Shown here in pieces: positions 1 through 10,000 of a stretch of 64,000 nt of DNA. Origin of the DNA: Terriglobales bacterium (GTDB lineage: Bacteria; Acidobacteriota; Terriglobia; Terriglobales; Acidobacteriaceae); contig DATMPC010000001.1 of NCBI GenBank assembly GCA_035567895.1, positions 124,001 to 188,000 of the forward strand, in the 5' to 3' direction. How positions within the stretch are numbered: the first letter of the stretch is position 1; every line of letters begins with the position of its first letter. The notes below the pieces were generated by a model. That model was not told where the DNA came from. It was given only the letters and a program-made list of their open reading frames with translations, and made no database searches. A program made the position numbers and the translations under genes.

Positions 1-126
1 CACCGCCCCGCTCGGATCGGTCACCTGACCCTGCACGGTCGCCAGCGTCTGCCCAAAGACGTTGCCGGCAGTGAGTAAAGCGACTCCGATAGCGATGAAT
101 CGAAGAATGCTGGAGAGCCTTTGCAT
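1..126 (-). CDS. 5' end of an Oar-like TonB-dependent receptor (partial)
   Basis: Only the first 42 codons are present; the frame runs off the left edge. The ATG is preceded by AGGAG seven bases away. Residues 1-25 form a signal peptide (basic start, hydrophobic core FIAIGVALLTAG, cleavage near VFGQ). The following ATVQGQVTDPSGAV is the typical first strand of the carboxypeptidase-regulatory-like domain that opens the large Oar-like TonB-dependent receptors of Acidobacteriota. The rest of the plug and barrel lies outside the window, so the receptor assignment is inference; any secreted protein with this domain would start the same way. It is divergent from pnuC. Confidence 0.6.
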   Translation of the reverse strand, partial: MQRLSSILRFIAIGVALLTAGNVFGQTLATVQGQVTDPSGAV

Positions 127-439
127 GTACCGTCTCCTGTATCGGTGGATCTCTTGAATACCACCGGGATGAGTTTTTGATTTTGTCGAGGAACAGCCAA
201 CTGCTTATCAGCAAACTCCCTACCAATCACGAATCGCTATAACTTATTGATTGCGATGGACTAACTTTCTGCTGTCATTCTGAAATATTACAAACGGGAC
301 TCGTCTACAAAATTCAGGAGCTTCGAATTCCAGTTTTGGGACGAAAATACAGGAACGCTTCTACCCTCCTCAAAATCCGTCCCTAGGCCGTCCGCGATTC
401 CCCTCCCATCGATCGGATGTTAAGCTGCCTACCTGTCTC
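127..439. other. Divergent intergenic region, no gene seen
   Basis: This 313-base gap separates the receptor-like gene (reverse) from pnuC (forward), so it must hold both promoters. It is locally AT-rich around 230-300. I see no convincing -35/-10 pair, no strong hairpin with a T-run and no riboswitch that I can recognise. Confidence 0.5.
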
Positions 440-1030
440 ATGAATTGGACCGAGCTTCTGGGTTTTGTTACCGGAGCCATCTGTGTCTGGCTGCAGGTGA
501 AGGAGAACGTCTGGAACTGGCCCGCAGGCATCGCCAATAACATCTTCTATGTCGTCGTCTTTTGGCGCTCCGGCTTATACGCGGATTCTCTGCTGCAGTG
601 GTTTTATATTTTGATCTCGATCTACGGGTGGTGGAACTGGCTGCGGGGTGGGACAGCCCAATCGCGTTTGAAAATAAGCCGTACTTCGCGAGTGGGAATG
701 CTCGTTTACATCGCGCTCACCGCCACGGGAACCGTGCTCTTTCAAGAGCTGTTACGCCGATACACCAATAGCACGGTTCCACTATGGGATGGGCTCACGA
801 CCGCAATGAGTCTCACCGCTCAGTACATGTTGACTCGGAAAGTCGTTGAGAACTGGTGGTGGTGGATCGCCGTCGATGTGATCTACATCGCGCTTTACAG
901 TTACAAGCGGTTGTATCTCACGAGCGTTCTCTACGCCATCTTTCTGGGAATGTGCATCGTTGGCCTGCGCCAATGGCAGCTAAGACTGTCGCTTCGCCAA
1001 ACCCTAAGCGGCAAAGAAGTCACGGCATGA
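440..1030 (+). CDS. pnuC: PnuC-type nicotinamide riboside/mononucleotide transporter
   Basis: 196 residues with about seven hydrophobic helices and the family's Trp/Asn-rich first segment (VKENVWNWPAGIANN), the usual length for PnuC. PnuC proteins let nicotinamide riboside cross the inner membrane by facilitated diffusion; uptake is driven by intracellular phosphorylation. The stop codon overlaps the next start as ATGA, so it is translationally coupled to a kinase-like gene that would trap the substrate. The neighbour therefore supports the vitamin B3 salvage role. No clear ribosome binding site precedes the ATG at 440; the start is chosen because it gives the complete first membrane helix. 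Confidence 0.93.
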   Translation: MNWTELLGFVTGAICVWLQVKENVWNWPAGIANNIFYVVVFWRSGLYADSLLQWFYILISIYGWWNWLRGGTAQSRLKISRTSRVGMLVYIALTATGTVLFQELLRRYTNSTVPLWDGLTTAMSLTAQYMLTRKVVENWWWWIAVDVIYIALYSYKRLYLTSVLYAIFLGMCIVGLRQWQLRLSLRQTLSGKEVTA

Positions 1031-1557
1031 TCAAGCGAGTAGCGATTGTCGGCGCCGAGTCCACAGGCAAGACTACGCTTGCTCAGGAATTGGCCGCGCA
1101 TTTCAAGACCGTCTGGGTTCCCGAATACGGGCGTGAGTACACCGAAGTCAGGGTCGGGACTGAGGCCATCTTCGATTACAAGTGGAGCAACGAAGAATTC
1201 GTTCTGATCGCGCGTAAGCAGATAGTCCTCGAAGATCAGTTGGCGAAAGGCGCGAATCGCGTACTCATCTGCGATACCGACGTGCTTGCAACCTGCATCT
1301 GGCAGGAGCGCTACATGGGAGCTTGCTCCGAGGAGGTCGCGAGGATCTCCAGCGAGCGTCACTATGATCTCTACCTACTTACCGACTGCGATATTCCCTT
1401 CACGCAGGATGGACTGCGAGACGGGGAGCATCTGCGCCAGTGGATGACCAATCGTTTTCGCGATGAACTGGATCGCCGGGAGCTGCCGTGGATCTTGATA
1501 AATGGCAGCCGGGAGCAACGTCTCCGCATGGCCATCGGTGCGGTCGAGCAGCTGTGA
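1027..1557 (+). CDS. NadR-like P-loop kinase (nicotinamide riboside kinase family)
   Basis: 176 residues starting at the ATG that overlaps the pnuC stop. The N-terminus IVGAESTGKTTLAQELA holds a Walker A P-loop of the NadR C-terminal (ribosylnicotinamide kinase) type, followed by VPEYGREYTE, also typical of that family, and CDTDVLATCIWQ. There is no N-terminal adenylyltransferase or DNA-binding domain, so only the kinase half of E. coli NadR is represented. With PnuC it should convert imported nicotinamide riboside to NMN. Substrate specificity is inferred from the family and from the coupling to pnuC. An in-frame start further upstream (856) lies inside pnuC and is not credible. Confidence 0.88.
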   Translation: MIKRVAIVGAESTGKTTLAQELAAHFKTVWVPEYGREYTEVRVGTEAIFDYKWSNEEFVLIARKQIVLEDQLAKGANRVLICDTDVLATCIWQERYMGACSEEVARISSERHYDLYLLTDCDIPFTQDGLRDGEHLRQWMTNRFRDELDRRELPWILINGSREQRLRMAIGAVEQL

Positions 1558-1618
1558 TGTGTTGGTTCTGTGGAACAGGCCTCATTGGGGTGGAACCCAA
1601 TCCACTTTTCACGGGTTG

Positions 1619-1830
1619 AAAAAAACGTCGTCACAATTCGCTGATGTTCCCTGTTATTTTTTTGAATCCTGGGCGAAACACCACTAAGTGCTTGCTGAAG
1701 GTTGGGTTAGGGAGAAATCCACAGAACTCCCTGTTATTTCCCTGCGTTACAGAAGAATTTGCGAAATTTGGGCAGAATTCGACGATTTCGCGACCGCATT
1801 CAAAAATTCCCTTGTTATTGTCGCTGTTCC
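1619..1830 (+). repeat. Dispersed repeat, copy A
   Basis: Non-coding stretch between convergent genes with a second copy at 35065-35285 on the same strand. Shared blocks are CTGTTATTTTTTTGAA (1651), GGAGAAATCCACAGAA (1711), TGGGCAGAATTCGA (1769) and CTGTTCC (1824). They are spaced 60, 58 and 55 bases apart in both copies, so about 180 bases align without a gap. Short motifs of the form TCCCTGTTA recur inside the unit. The repeat has no convincing reading frame. Confidence 0.8.
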
Positions 1831-1943
1831 ACTGGTTTTTCGCTTTGGCTGATGCATTTTCTGCAGTAGAGCGGAGGTCTCCGGAGCCTTGAAAAAAGGG
1901 GCGCCATCCACCCGATGGTTTGGAGACAATCAGAGGAAAAGGG

Positions 1944-2816
1944 CTAAGGCTGAATTCGAGCCAGTTCCTTGCGATACAAGTCGTTCCCTGGAAATTCACG
2001 CGACAATCCGGCAAGGAGATCACGAGCAGTGCTCCGATCTTTGTCGCGGAGAGCTGCAACAGCCAGCAGCAGACGCGCGAAAGGGGCGAAGTAGTGCCCC
2101 TTCTCCGCCGTGAGACGTAGCTTATCCAGTCCCTCGGCTTTGTCGGTTTGCGCGCCACCAAGGTGCAGGATCCAGCGGATCGGAGCGGGGTTGAGGCTCA
2201 GAAGATAATTTTCTACACCGATAGCGAGGTAGGCGTCGTAGTAGGACGGATCGGCCGCCAACAGCCTCTCTGCCATCGCCCGCGAACTCTTCGTATAGCT
2301 GAGCGCCAGGAGATTTTTCTTCTCGATCATGGCCGTGTAGTCGCTACGCAGGCCGTTGATCATGACCAGTGAAAACATAGCGTGGAGGTCATTCGGCGCG
2401 GTGGTCAAGCGCCGGCCTGCGATTCGATCGCCACGTTGCAATTCATTCTCAAACGACGTTTTCACTGACTCGTCCGGCGAGAGCTTCGGACGCTTCTCGA
2501 ACTTGTCATTCTGAGTAAAGAGATCGAACTCCAGAATCTTCAGCCGATTGAATTCCGCAAACAGATACGCCGCGGCGTTCGAGACTGGCCCCATGGGATC
2601 GTCGGGATGAGCTTGCTCCCATCGCGCGAAGGTTAGGTGGGCGCCCTCGAAGTCAAGGTTGTACATCTGCTGAAAGCCGCCGTTCAGGTCAACAGCCGGT
2701 GCAGAGTCAGCGGCGAGAGAGGCGCTTACCAGGGAGAGCACAACAAAAAATAAACACGAACTGCTCTTCAGCGAGCGCGCCAGAGCCCAACGTGATTGCG
2801 CACAATTTTTCCTCAA
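1944..2816 (-). CDS. Secreted TPR-like protein of unknown function
   Basis: 290 residues. A basic N-terminus followed by the hydrophobic stretch SCLFFVVLSLVSASLAA looks like a signal peptide, so the protein is probably periplasmic. The mature part is alpha-helical with tetratricopeptide-like units (for example LDFEGAHLTFARWEQAHPDD and AMAERLLAADPSYYDAYLAI). A final helical pair (ARDLLAGLSREFPGNDLYRKEL) is also TPR-like. No catalytic motif is visible. Proteins of this kind are common as uncharacterised secreted proteins in Acidobacteriota. It is a single gene, convergent with the nadR-like gene across repeat copy A. Confidence 0.75.
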   Translation of the reverse strand: MRKNCAQSRWALARSLKSSSCLFFVVLSLVSASLAADSAPAVDLNGGFQQMYNLDFEGAHLTFARWEQAHPDDPMGPVSNAAAYLFAEFNRLKILEFDLFTQNDKFEKRPKLSPDESVKTSFENELQRGDRIAGRRLTTAPNDLHAMFSLVMINGLRSDYTAMIEKKNLLALSYTKSSRAMAERLLAADPSYYDAYLAIGVENYLLSLNPAPIRWILHLGGAQTDKAEGLDKLRLTAEKGHYFAPFARLLLAVAALRDKDRSTARDLLAGLSREFPGNDLYRKELARIQP

Positions 2817-2964
2817 ACGAGTGGCAGCTCAATTGATGCTACAGGTGTGAACCGAGGAAGGAAAGTAAAGTTGTGTTACCCCTAAAGATACACAGGGAAC
2901 AAGCGGCGCCATTCGCTCCAGCGCATTCGTGAGAGCTGCGCCGGGGCGAATCTGCGTTATAGCT

Positions 2965-3663
2965 CTAGATACGAGGGATTGTGGAGTTTGTCGTCGAAGA
3001 ACAGTTCGTCGAATTTGTTCCCGTCGTTGAGCTTGTTCCGGTCGTGCCGCTGGTATTACCTGGAGTGGAAGAGCTGCTGCCAGATGTTCCCGTATTTGGA
3101 GTGGTTTGAGAACAGTTGGTCGTACCCGCTACTCCTGTCGTAGCGCCCCTAGTTCCGGCTGTTGAGCCCGTGCTCCCCGTGGTCATCGTCGTGCCCGTGG
3201 TTCCGGGAGAGCCAACCGAGCTTCCCGTCGATCCGGTTGTGCCGGTTGTACCAACCCCGGCAGCTGTACCAGCGCTACCTGTGGTGCTGGGCAGGGTAGC
3301 TGCGGTTCCAGTCGCCGTGCTCGGAGTCGTCATTGTTCCGGTCGTCCCGGCGCTTCCTGCGGTGTTCTGATTCGCGGATGTCGATCCAACTCTGCTCTGG
3401 CTGTTTCCCGTCGTGGCACTGTTTGGACTTGTCGTAGTTGATTGTCCCGCAGTGGTAGCGTTCATCGGACCCGCGCCTGTACCCGTCGGACCTGCGGCCG
3501 TGTTGTTCTGCGAACCCACCATACCCGTGCTGTTTGTTGTTGTGTTCGGACCAGCGCTGGTGCTGCTTCCGCCCATTGCCGATCCACTCGATCCGGCTGT
3601 TTGCGCTCCTGCCCAGGCAAAGGCCACGAGCAAAACCGGAGCCGCTAACCATGTTCGCGTCAT
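2965..3663 (-). CDS. Low-complexity Thr/Ser/Gly-rich secreted protein
   Basis: 232 residues. An N-terminal signal peptide (TWLAAPVLLVAFAWAGAQ) is followed by almost pure Thr, Ser, Gly, Asn and Ala in short imperfect repeats such as GTTGTTGSTG and STTGTNST. There are only two cysteines (TTNCSQ and NSTNCSS), both near the C-terminus, which could form a disulfide. No enzymatic domain can be placed. Such sequence resembles surface or matrix proteins that are O-glycosylated, but this is a guess. The antisense strand is also open because of the biased composition; the signal peptide makes the reverse strand the real one. Confidence 0.6.
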   Translation of the reverse strand: MTRTWLAAPVLLVAFAWAGAQTAGSSGSAMGGSSTSAGPNTTTNSTGMVGSQNNTAAGPTGTGAGPMNATTAGQSTTTSPNSATTGNSQSRVGSTSANQNTAGSAGTTGTMTTPSTATGTAATLPSTTGSAGTAAGVGTTGTTGSTGSSVGSPGTTGTTMTTGSTGSTAGTRGATTGVAGTTNCSQTTPNTGTSGSSSSTPGNTSGTTGTSSTTGTNSTNCSSTTNSTIPRI

Positions 3664-3740
3664 GTGTTGGAATTCCTCTCTGGTTGATAGTGGAGCTTCG
3701 GGCAGTTCTGCCCGCGTTTAGAAAATTGAATGCTCACTTA

Positions 3741-3850
3741 GAGCCTGTCGGAGAGAACGATTCCCGAACCAGGAATCAATAACTTACAGAGACTCGATTA
3801 TTTGTAAGTTGTTGATTCTTCGTTCGCAAAAATCTATCTCCGACAGGCTC
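3741..3850. mobile_element. MITE-like 110-bp palindrome with 4-bp target duplication
   Basis: Two 48-base arms (3741-3788 and 3803-3850) form an imperfect inverted repeat around a 14-base loop. The outer 14 bases, GAGCCTGTCGGAGA, are perfectly inverted, and the inner end AACTTACA is also perfect. The element is flanked by the direct repeat CTTA at 3737-3740 and 3851-3854, as expected after transposition. It carries no gene. It lies in the 355-base gap before the Omp85 gene and could also fold in RNA. Confidence 0.7.
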
Positions 3851-4018
3851 CTTATTTGATCCGATTAATTCGATTCAATCGTCGAAGCGACCAGATGCTT
3901 GAAATCGAGTACTGCTGATCTGAGGTAGATCGCGCCGCTGACCAGCCGAACCCACGCCCTGAACCAGTATGGCGAGCGTGAGACAAACACTGAGCTTCTC
4001 CCCTCATCTCACAGAGTC

Positions 4019-6997
4019 GTGCTCGCTTCCGGCTATTCAGGCTGGCGCTATCGATGCGCAGCCCTGTTCGATCTGATCCTCTGCGCCACTTTTTTCTGCG
4101 CGCAAACCGGACCGACCGCCACTCCGGCGCAAACACCTCACACTTCGCAGCAAACGAAGGAAGTCCTCCCTTCCTACGAAGGACAGAACGTTTCTTCAGT
4201 CGAACTCGCTGGACAGCCCGACCTCGACACAGAGAGTTTGCTGCCATTAGCCGCGCAGAAGCCGAACCAACCGTTCTCGCAAGCCAAAGTCGATGAAACC
4301 ATCGCTGCGTTGAAGCAGACGAGACGCTTTCACGATGTCCAGATCCAGATCCGCCCTGAGCCCGCAGGAGTACGCGTCCTCTTTGTCCTCGAACCTGCCG
4401 TCTACTTCGGCGTGTACTCATTCCCTGGAGCCGAGCAGACGTTTGCATATGCGCGCCTGCTGCAGGTTGCCGCATATCCTCCGCGCGGACCTTATACGTC
4501 AGTCGATGTCGCTACGGCACAAGAGGCCTTGGAACGGTTTCTACACCGCGAAGGATATTTCCAGTCTCAGGTGAAGACTCGCGTCGTAAGTGACAAGGTC
4601 CACGGCCTCGCGAATGTGTACTTCGACACTGTGCTCGGACGCAAAGCGAAATTTGGCACCGTCACGCTCACCGGCGCGACACCGCAGGGCACGGCCCTTC
4701 TCCACTCAAGAGTCCAATCTTTCAGGGCCCGGCTGCGGAACGCAGCGATTCGCACGGGAAAGACCTATTCCCTCAAGACTCTGCAGAACGCTACCAACTA
4801 TCTGCAAAATTCACTCATGAGTAAGGATCGCCTCGACGCCAAGGTGAAACTGATCTCCGCCAATTACGACGCCGGCACCAACCGCGCGAACATCACCTTC
4901 AATGTGCAGAGTGGACCGTTCATTCATGTGCAAGTTGAAGGCGCGCACGTGTGGAGTTGGACCAAGAAAAAACTGCTGCCGGTTTATCAGGAGGTCGGAG
5001 TCGATCCCGAAATCATTCAGGAAGGGCGCAAGAACCTGGTCTCGCACTTCCAGTCAAAGGGTTACTTCGATGCAAAGGTGAACGTCACAACGCAGGCGCG
5101 GCCGGACGGTGAAACGATTCTCTATCAGATCACCAAGGGGCCGCGACACAAGGTAAAAGATGTTGATATCGCCGGCAATCAGAGCCTCAAAGAAGATGAA
5201 CTACGGTCGCATGTCCCGGTGAAGAAAGCTCATATTCTCTCGCACGGCAGCTACAGCGAGAACCTAGTTCATACCAGCGTCAAGAACCTGCAACGCGTTT
5301 ACCAGGCGAATGGTTTTAGCGACGTTAAGGTGACTCCCGAAGTTGACAACGAAGCCGGAAATATAGGGGTTACCTTCCGCGTGGTTGAAGGCGAACGCGA
5401 CATTGTGGAAGCGATGCACATCGAGGGTATCGACACGCAATCGCTTTCAGTACTTGCTCCTAAAGGACTGAATCTGGCAACGGGCAAGCCGTACTCACAA
5501 ACTTTTGTCCAGGAAGATCGCAACACTCTGATGTCGAACTACCTGAAGCTCGGCTACCTCAACGCCAGCTTCCGCCAGACCGCTAAGCCGCTGGATAAGG
5601 ACAAACATCGGCTTGAAGTGACTTATCTCATCGAAGAAGGTCCACAGGTAAGGACTGCGAGCGTGGTCACCCTCGGTCGCGGCGAAACGCAACAGGCGGT
5701 GATTAATAAGGCCGCTCCGATATCGACCGAGGCTCCTTTGCGGGAAGACGACATGCTCACCAACGAGACCCAACTCTACAACCTCGGAGTGTTCGATTGG
5801 GCAGAGATCGATCCGCGGCGCCGCATCACGACGCAATCACAGGAAGATGTTCTCGTGAAAGTCCACGAGGCGAAGAAGAACGACTTGGTTTATGGCTTTG
5901 GCTTTGACGTTATCAACCGCGGCGGCAACATTCCCAGCGGGACAGTCGCCGTGCCAGGACTTCCCGTAGTGGGACTCAACAAAAACTTTAAAACCAGTCA
6001 AAAAACGTTCTATGGTCCGAGAGCCCTGATTCAGTACACGCGTAAAGACCTCTGGGGCAAAGCCCAGACCATCAGCTTCAACGCTCTGGGTTCGCGACTC
6101 GATCAGCGCGGGCAAATCGCGTACACCGATCCATATTTTCGCGGAAGCAATTGGGCATCGAGCTTCAACATTGGTGGAGAGCACGACGCGCAAAATCCAA
6201 TCTTCACTTCCGTTATTGGGCAGGCAGGATGGCAACTGCAACGTGCGCTGAATCAGGACAAGACGAGGAACCTGTTCCTCCGCTATAACTATTCGCAGAC
6301 CGGCCTAACCGAGTTACTCATTCCCGATCTGGTACCTCCATCGGATCGGCACGTGCGTTTGTCCACACTGTCGGCCGTGTACGTGCGAGATACGAGGGAT
6401 TTTCAGCTCGATGCTCACAAGGGCATCTACCAAAGCTTTGAGACCCACTTCAATCCATCGTTCCTGGGCTCGAACTTCAATTTCGGTAAGTTTCTGGCCC
6501 AGACCGCTTATTACAAGAGCATCACGAAACAAAAGATTGTATGGGCGAACAGCGTTCGCTTCGGATTCGCGGAAGCGTTCAGCGGACACGTTCCCCTCAG
6601 CGAGACCTTCTTCACCGGCGGTCCGAATACCCTGCGAGGTTTCGCTCTGAACGGCGCTGGACCGCAGCACGTAATCCCTGCTTGCGGGAATCCTAGCGAT
6701 CCGAGTACGTGCTCGAAAATCACGGTTCCGGTTGGCGGCAACCAGTTGTTCCTGGTCAATTCCGAGTTCCGCATCCCTGTGCCGCTGAAAGAGGGACTTG
6801 GCATAGTTCCCTTCTACGACGGTGGCAATGTATTCCGCACGATTGGCTTTCACGGGCAATACACAAACAGCGCAGGACTGGGATTTCGCTATGCCACGCC
6901 CGTAGGCCCGATCCGCGTGGACTTCGGTTACAACTTCAATGCTCCTCTTGGAGTCAAATCATGGCAGTACTTCATCACCATCGGGCAGGCATTCTGA
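4019..6997 (+). CDS. Omp85-family outer-membrane assembly protein with about seven POTRA domains
   Basis: 992 residues, longer than E. coli BamA (810) or TamA (577). After a signal peptide ending near FFCAQ, I read seven successive POTRA-like units at roughly residues 53-126, 127-206, 208-299, 300-373, 374-458, 459-541 and 542-618. Each has the pattern of a beta strand, two helices and a final 'LNASF..'-type strand pair ending in EG/SG/KG. The rest (about 619-992) is a beta-barrel ending in WQYFITIGQAF, with the C-terminal Phe typical of Omp85 proteins. It inserts or translocates outer-membrane proteins. The TamB-like gene starts 14 bases downstream, which suggests a TamA-type role, although the POTRA number is more BamA-like. 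The GTG start has no clear Shine-Dalgarno and the exact N-terminus is uncertain. Confidence 0.88.
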   Translation: MLASGYSGWRYRCAALFDLILCATFFCAQTGPTATPAQTPHTSQQTKEVLPSYEGQNVSSVELAGQPDLDTESLLPLAAQKPNQPFSQAKVDETIAALKQTRRFHDVQIQIRPEPAGVRVLFVLEPAVYFGVYSFPGAEQTFAYARLLQVAAYPPRGPYTSVDVATAQEALERFLHREGYFQSQVKTRVVSDKVHGLANVYFDTVLGRKAKFGTVTLTGATPQGTALLHSRVQSFRARLRNAAIRTGKTYSLKTLQNATNYLQNSLMSKDRLDAKVKLISANYDAGTNRANITFNVQSGPFIHVQVEGAHVWSWTKKKLLPVYQEVGVDPEIIQEGRKNLVSHFQSKGYFDAKVNVTTQARPDGETILYQITKGPRHKVKDVDIAGNQSLKEDELRSHVPVKKAHILSHGSYSENLVHTSVKNLQRVYQANGFSDVKVTPEVDNEAGNIGVTFRVVEGERDIVEAMHIEGIDTQSLSVLAPKGLNLATGKPYSQTFVQEDRNTLMSNYLKLGYLNASFRQTAKPLDKDKHRLEVTYLIEEGPQVRTASVVTLGRGETQQAVINKAAPISTEAPLREDDMLTNETQLYNLGVFDWAEIDPRRRITTQSQEDVLVKVHEAKKNDLVYGFGFDVINRGGNIPSGTVAVPGLPVVGLNKNFKTSQKTFYGPRALIQYTRKDLWGKAQTISFNALGSRLDQRGQIAYTDPYFRGSNWASSFNIGGEHDAQNPIFTSVIGQAGWQLQRALNQDKTRNLFLRYNYSQTGLTELLIPDLVPPSDRHVRLSTLSAVYVRDTRDFQLDAHKGIYQSFETHFNPSFLGSNFNFGKFLAQTAYYKSITKQKIVWANSVRFGFAEAFSGHVPLSETFFTGGPNTLRGFALNGAGPQHVIPACGNPSDPSTCSKITVPVGGNQLFLVNSEFRIPVPLKEGLGIVPFYDGGNVFRTIGFHGQYTNSAGLGFRYATPVGPIRVDFGYNFNAPLGVKSWQYFITIGQAF

Positions 6998-7011
6998 CGG
7001 GAGTCTAGGCA

Positions 7012-10000
7012 TTGAGCGCAGCGCCAAATTTACCCCCTTATTACCACGAGCCGCCTGAGAAACCCCGGCTGGTTGATCAGCCTGCACGCCGCAGACGTTG
7101 GAAGAGAGTAGCTGCCTGGACAGCGGGTATTCTCCTGTTCCTCATCCTCGCGGCAGTGCTCACGGTTTATGTCCTGCTGCGCAACCCTTCCGTTCATCAA
7201 TACGTACTGCGGACCGCTCAAGAGAAGATCACGGCCGCTTTGGGCTCTCAGGTCCGAGTACGCGATTACGCGCTGAACTTCAATGGCATTTCGCCGAGCC
7301 TCGACCTTTACGACGTCGTAGTGAACGGAGCCAATCCGTATCCGACTCCGCCGTTGCTTACGGCCGATCATCTCCATGCCGGCATTCGCATCGTGTCGTT
7401 GGTCAGTAAGACCTGGTACATGGATGACGTTACGGTCAATCATCCGGTCGTCCACCTGTTCGTCGACGCCCATGGCACCGACAATCTGCCGCAGACCAAG
7501 AGCAGCGGGCAAAAGAGCAGTACCAGCATCTTCGACCTGGGAGTTCGGCACGCGCGGGTCGATAACGGAGAGGTCTACTACAACAATCGCAAGAGCGTGA
7601 TGAATGCGGACCTGCACGACCTGAACTTTCAGTCTGCCTTCGATCCCGCGCAGAAGAAATATTCAGGCACGCTGAGCTATAAAGACGGTCACCTGAACCT
7701 CGAGAACTTCAATCCCATACTGCACGACTTGAGTGCACAGTTCGACGTGACTGCCCAGGAGTTCAAGCTAACGAATGCAGCGCTAAACAGCGGCAACTCG
7801 CACTTCATTCTCAACGCAACGCTCACTGACTTCGTCCATCCGCACCTGAATGCCACCTATCAGGCAGTGCTCGATGCCGGGCAGATCCGCAAGACCTTGA
7901 AAAATGCTTCCCTGCCAATCGGCATCTTGCAGGCAGATGGATCAGTTGAATACCAGGCAAAACCGGACGCGCCGATGTTGGCGCTGATCGTTGTCGATGG
8001 TGGACTGTCGAGCCGTGCACTTCAAGTTGTTACGCCGACGCTGCGCACCAACGTCCGCAACATCGCAGCGCGCTACACAGTTCGGCAGGGCAACTTGGAA
8101 GTCAAAAACATTTATGCCAGCCTGCTGGGCGGCGAGCTAACCGGCAACTTGAAGATTCGCGATTTGGTGGGCAAATCACAATCGCATCTGGTGGCCGATC
8201 TTCGAGGAGTCGACGTAGCCGAGCTGAAGTCGATGATGAACTCGCCGGCGCTCAAGCAAGTGGCGCTTAAAGGCAAGATCAATGCCAATGCCGATGCCAC
8301 GTGGGGACGTACCTTCGACGATCTGGCGGCAAAGACGAATGCAACGGTGAAGGCAAGCATTGCTTCGGCGAATGGTAATGCGCCACCGGTTCCGCTCGAC
8401 GGTGTAATTCATGCAAGCTACGTGAACGCGACAAAATTAATCGCGTTAAAGGACAGCTATGTTCGCTTGCCGCAGACTTCGCTCAATCTGAACGGAACCG
8501 TAAGCGATCGTTCCGCGTTGCAGGTACGTCTGCAATCGAACGATCTGCACGAACTTGAGAACATCGCCAATCAGTTCCGTGCCCCTGGATCACAGCCGTT
8601 CGGTCTTGCCGGCACCGCCAGCTTTAATGGAACTGTCCGCGGATCGATGGCCGCTCCGCACTTAAATGGAGCGCTTAACGCCAGCAACTTGCAGGTGCAC
8701 GGCACACAATGGAAGCTGCTGCGGACGAATGTCGACGCCAGTACGAATTCCGCAAGCCTTCGCAATGGTGAACTCGTTCCTGCCGACAAAGGCCACATAA
8801 CCTTTGATCTGAGTACCGGCTTGCGTAACTGGGCATTCTCGAACACCAGCCCCATCCAAGTTGCGCTGAACGCCAACAATCTGAACGTTGGAGAGCTGGC
8901 GAAGGCGGGCGGAGTTACCACGCCCATTAAGGGAACGCTGGCGGCAAATGTGGCGGTACATGGCACGGAGTTGAATCCGATCGGTCAAGGAACAATTAAT
9001 TTGACCAACGCTGAGATCGCTGCAGAACCGATCAATTCATTGAATGTCAATTTCAATGGCACGGGTGAGGTGGTAAACGCGAAGCTTGCGGCGCGTATCC
9101 CCGCCGGAAACGCTAACGGCAATCTTGTCTATTACCCCAAGACTCAAGCCTATGACCTGAAACTGCAGGCGCCCAGCATTCAGCTAGCGCAACTGCGGAC
9201 CGTGAAGCAGCGAGGGATGAATCTGTCCGGAGTGCTGAACCTGGTGGCCAACGGACACGGAACGGTTCAGAATCCGCAGCTTACAGCTTCATTACAAGTT
9301 CCCGAACTGGTGATCGATAAGCAGACAGTAAACGCGATCGCTCTAAATGCGAACGTCGCCAATCACGTTGGAACCTTTGATTTGAATTCGCAGGTACTCG
9401 ACACCTCAATCCGCGGTCACGGAAAGGTTAATCTCACCGGCGATTATTACGCGGACGCGACGCTGGACACGCAGACGATTCCTCTCGCAACAATTGTTGC
9501 CGCTTATGCGCCTGCACAGGCCGGAAAGCTTTCTGGACAGACGGAGCTACACGCGACTTTGCGTGGCCCGCTGAAGGATAAGAACCGAATCGAAGCGCAC
9601 GCGCAGATTCCGATGCTCAACATGAATTACACGAACACCGTACAGATCGCGGCGGTGAGCCCGATTCGTGTTGATCTGGTGAACGGCGTTTTGTCCCTGC
9701 AGCGTGCGCAACTACGCGGCACCGGAACCGACCTCGCTTTTCAGGCAACGGTCCCGATGAACAATCCCAACGCACCGGTTTCCCTGCTGGCGCTCGGCAC
9801 GGTGGATCTGAAACTCATCGAGCTCTTTGATCCCGACGTCGTTACGTCCGGGCAGCTCAAGCTGAACGTCAATTCTTATGGAAACCGTGCAAATCCCGAC
9901 GTGCAAGGACATATCCAGGTAATCAACGCTGGATTTGCCGGCGGCGATATCCCACTCGGATTGCAAAATGGGAACGGCGTACTCACGCTTACAAAGGACC

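Noticed and set aside
280-439. Possible NAD-sensing or thiamine riboswitch before pnuC
   Set aside because: pnuC genes are sometimes riboswitch-controlled, but none of the conserved loop sequences I know could be placed in this stretch.
3116-3370. Forward reading frame rich in Val/Pro opposite the Thr/Ser-rich gene
   Set aside because: It is the mirror of the biased composition of the reverse-strand gene and has no signal peptide or ribosome site.
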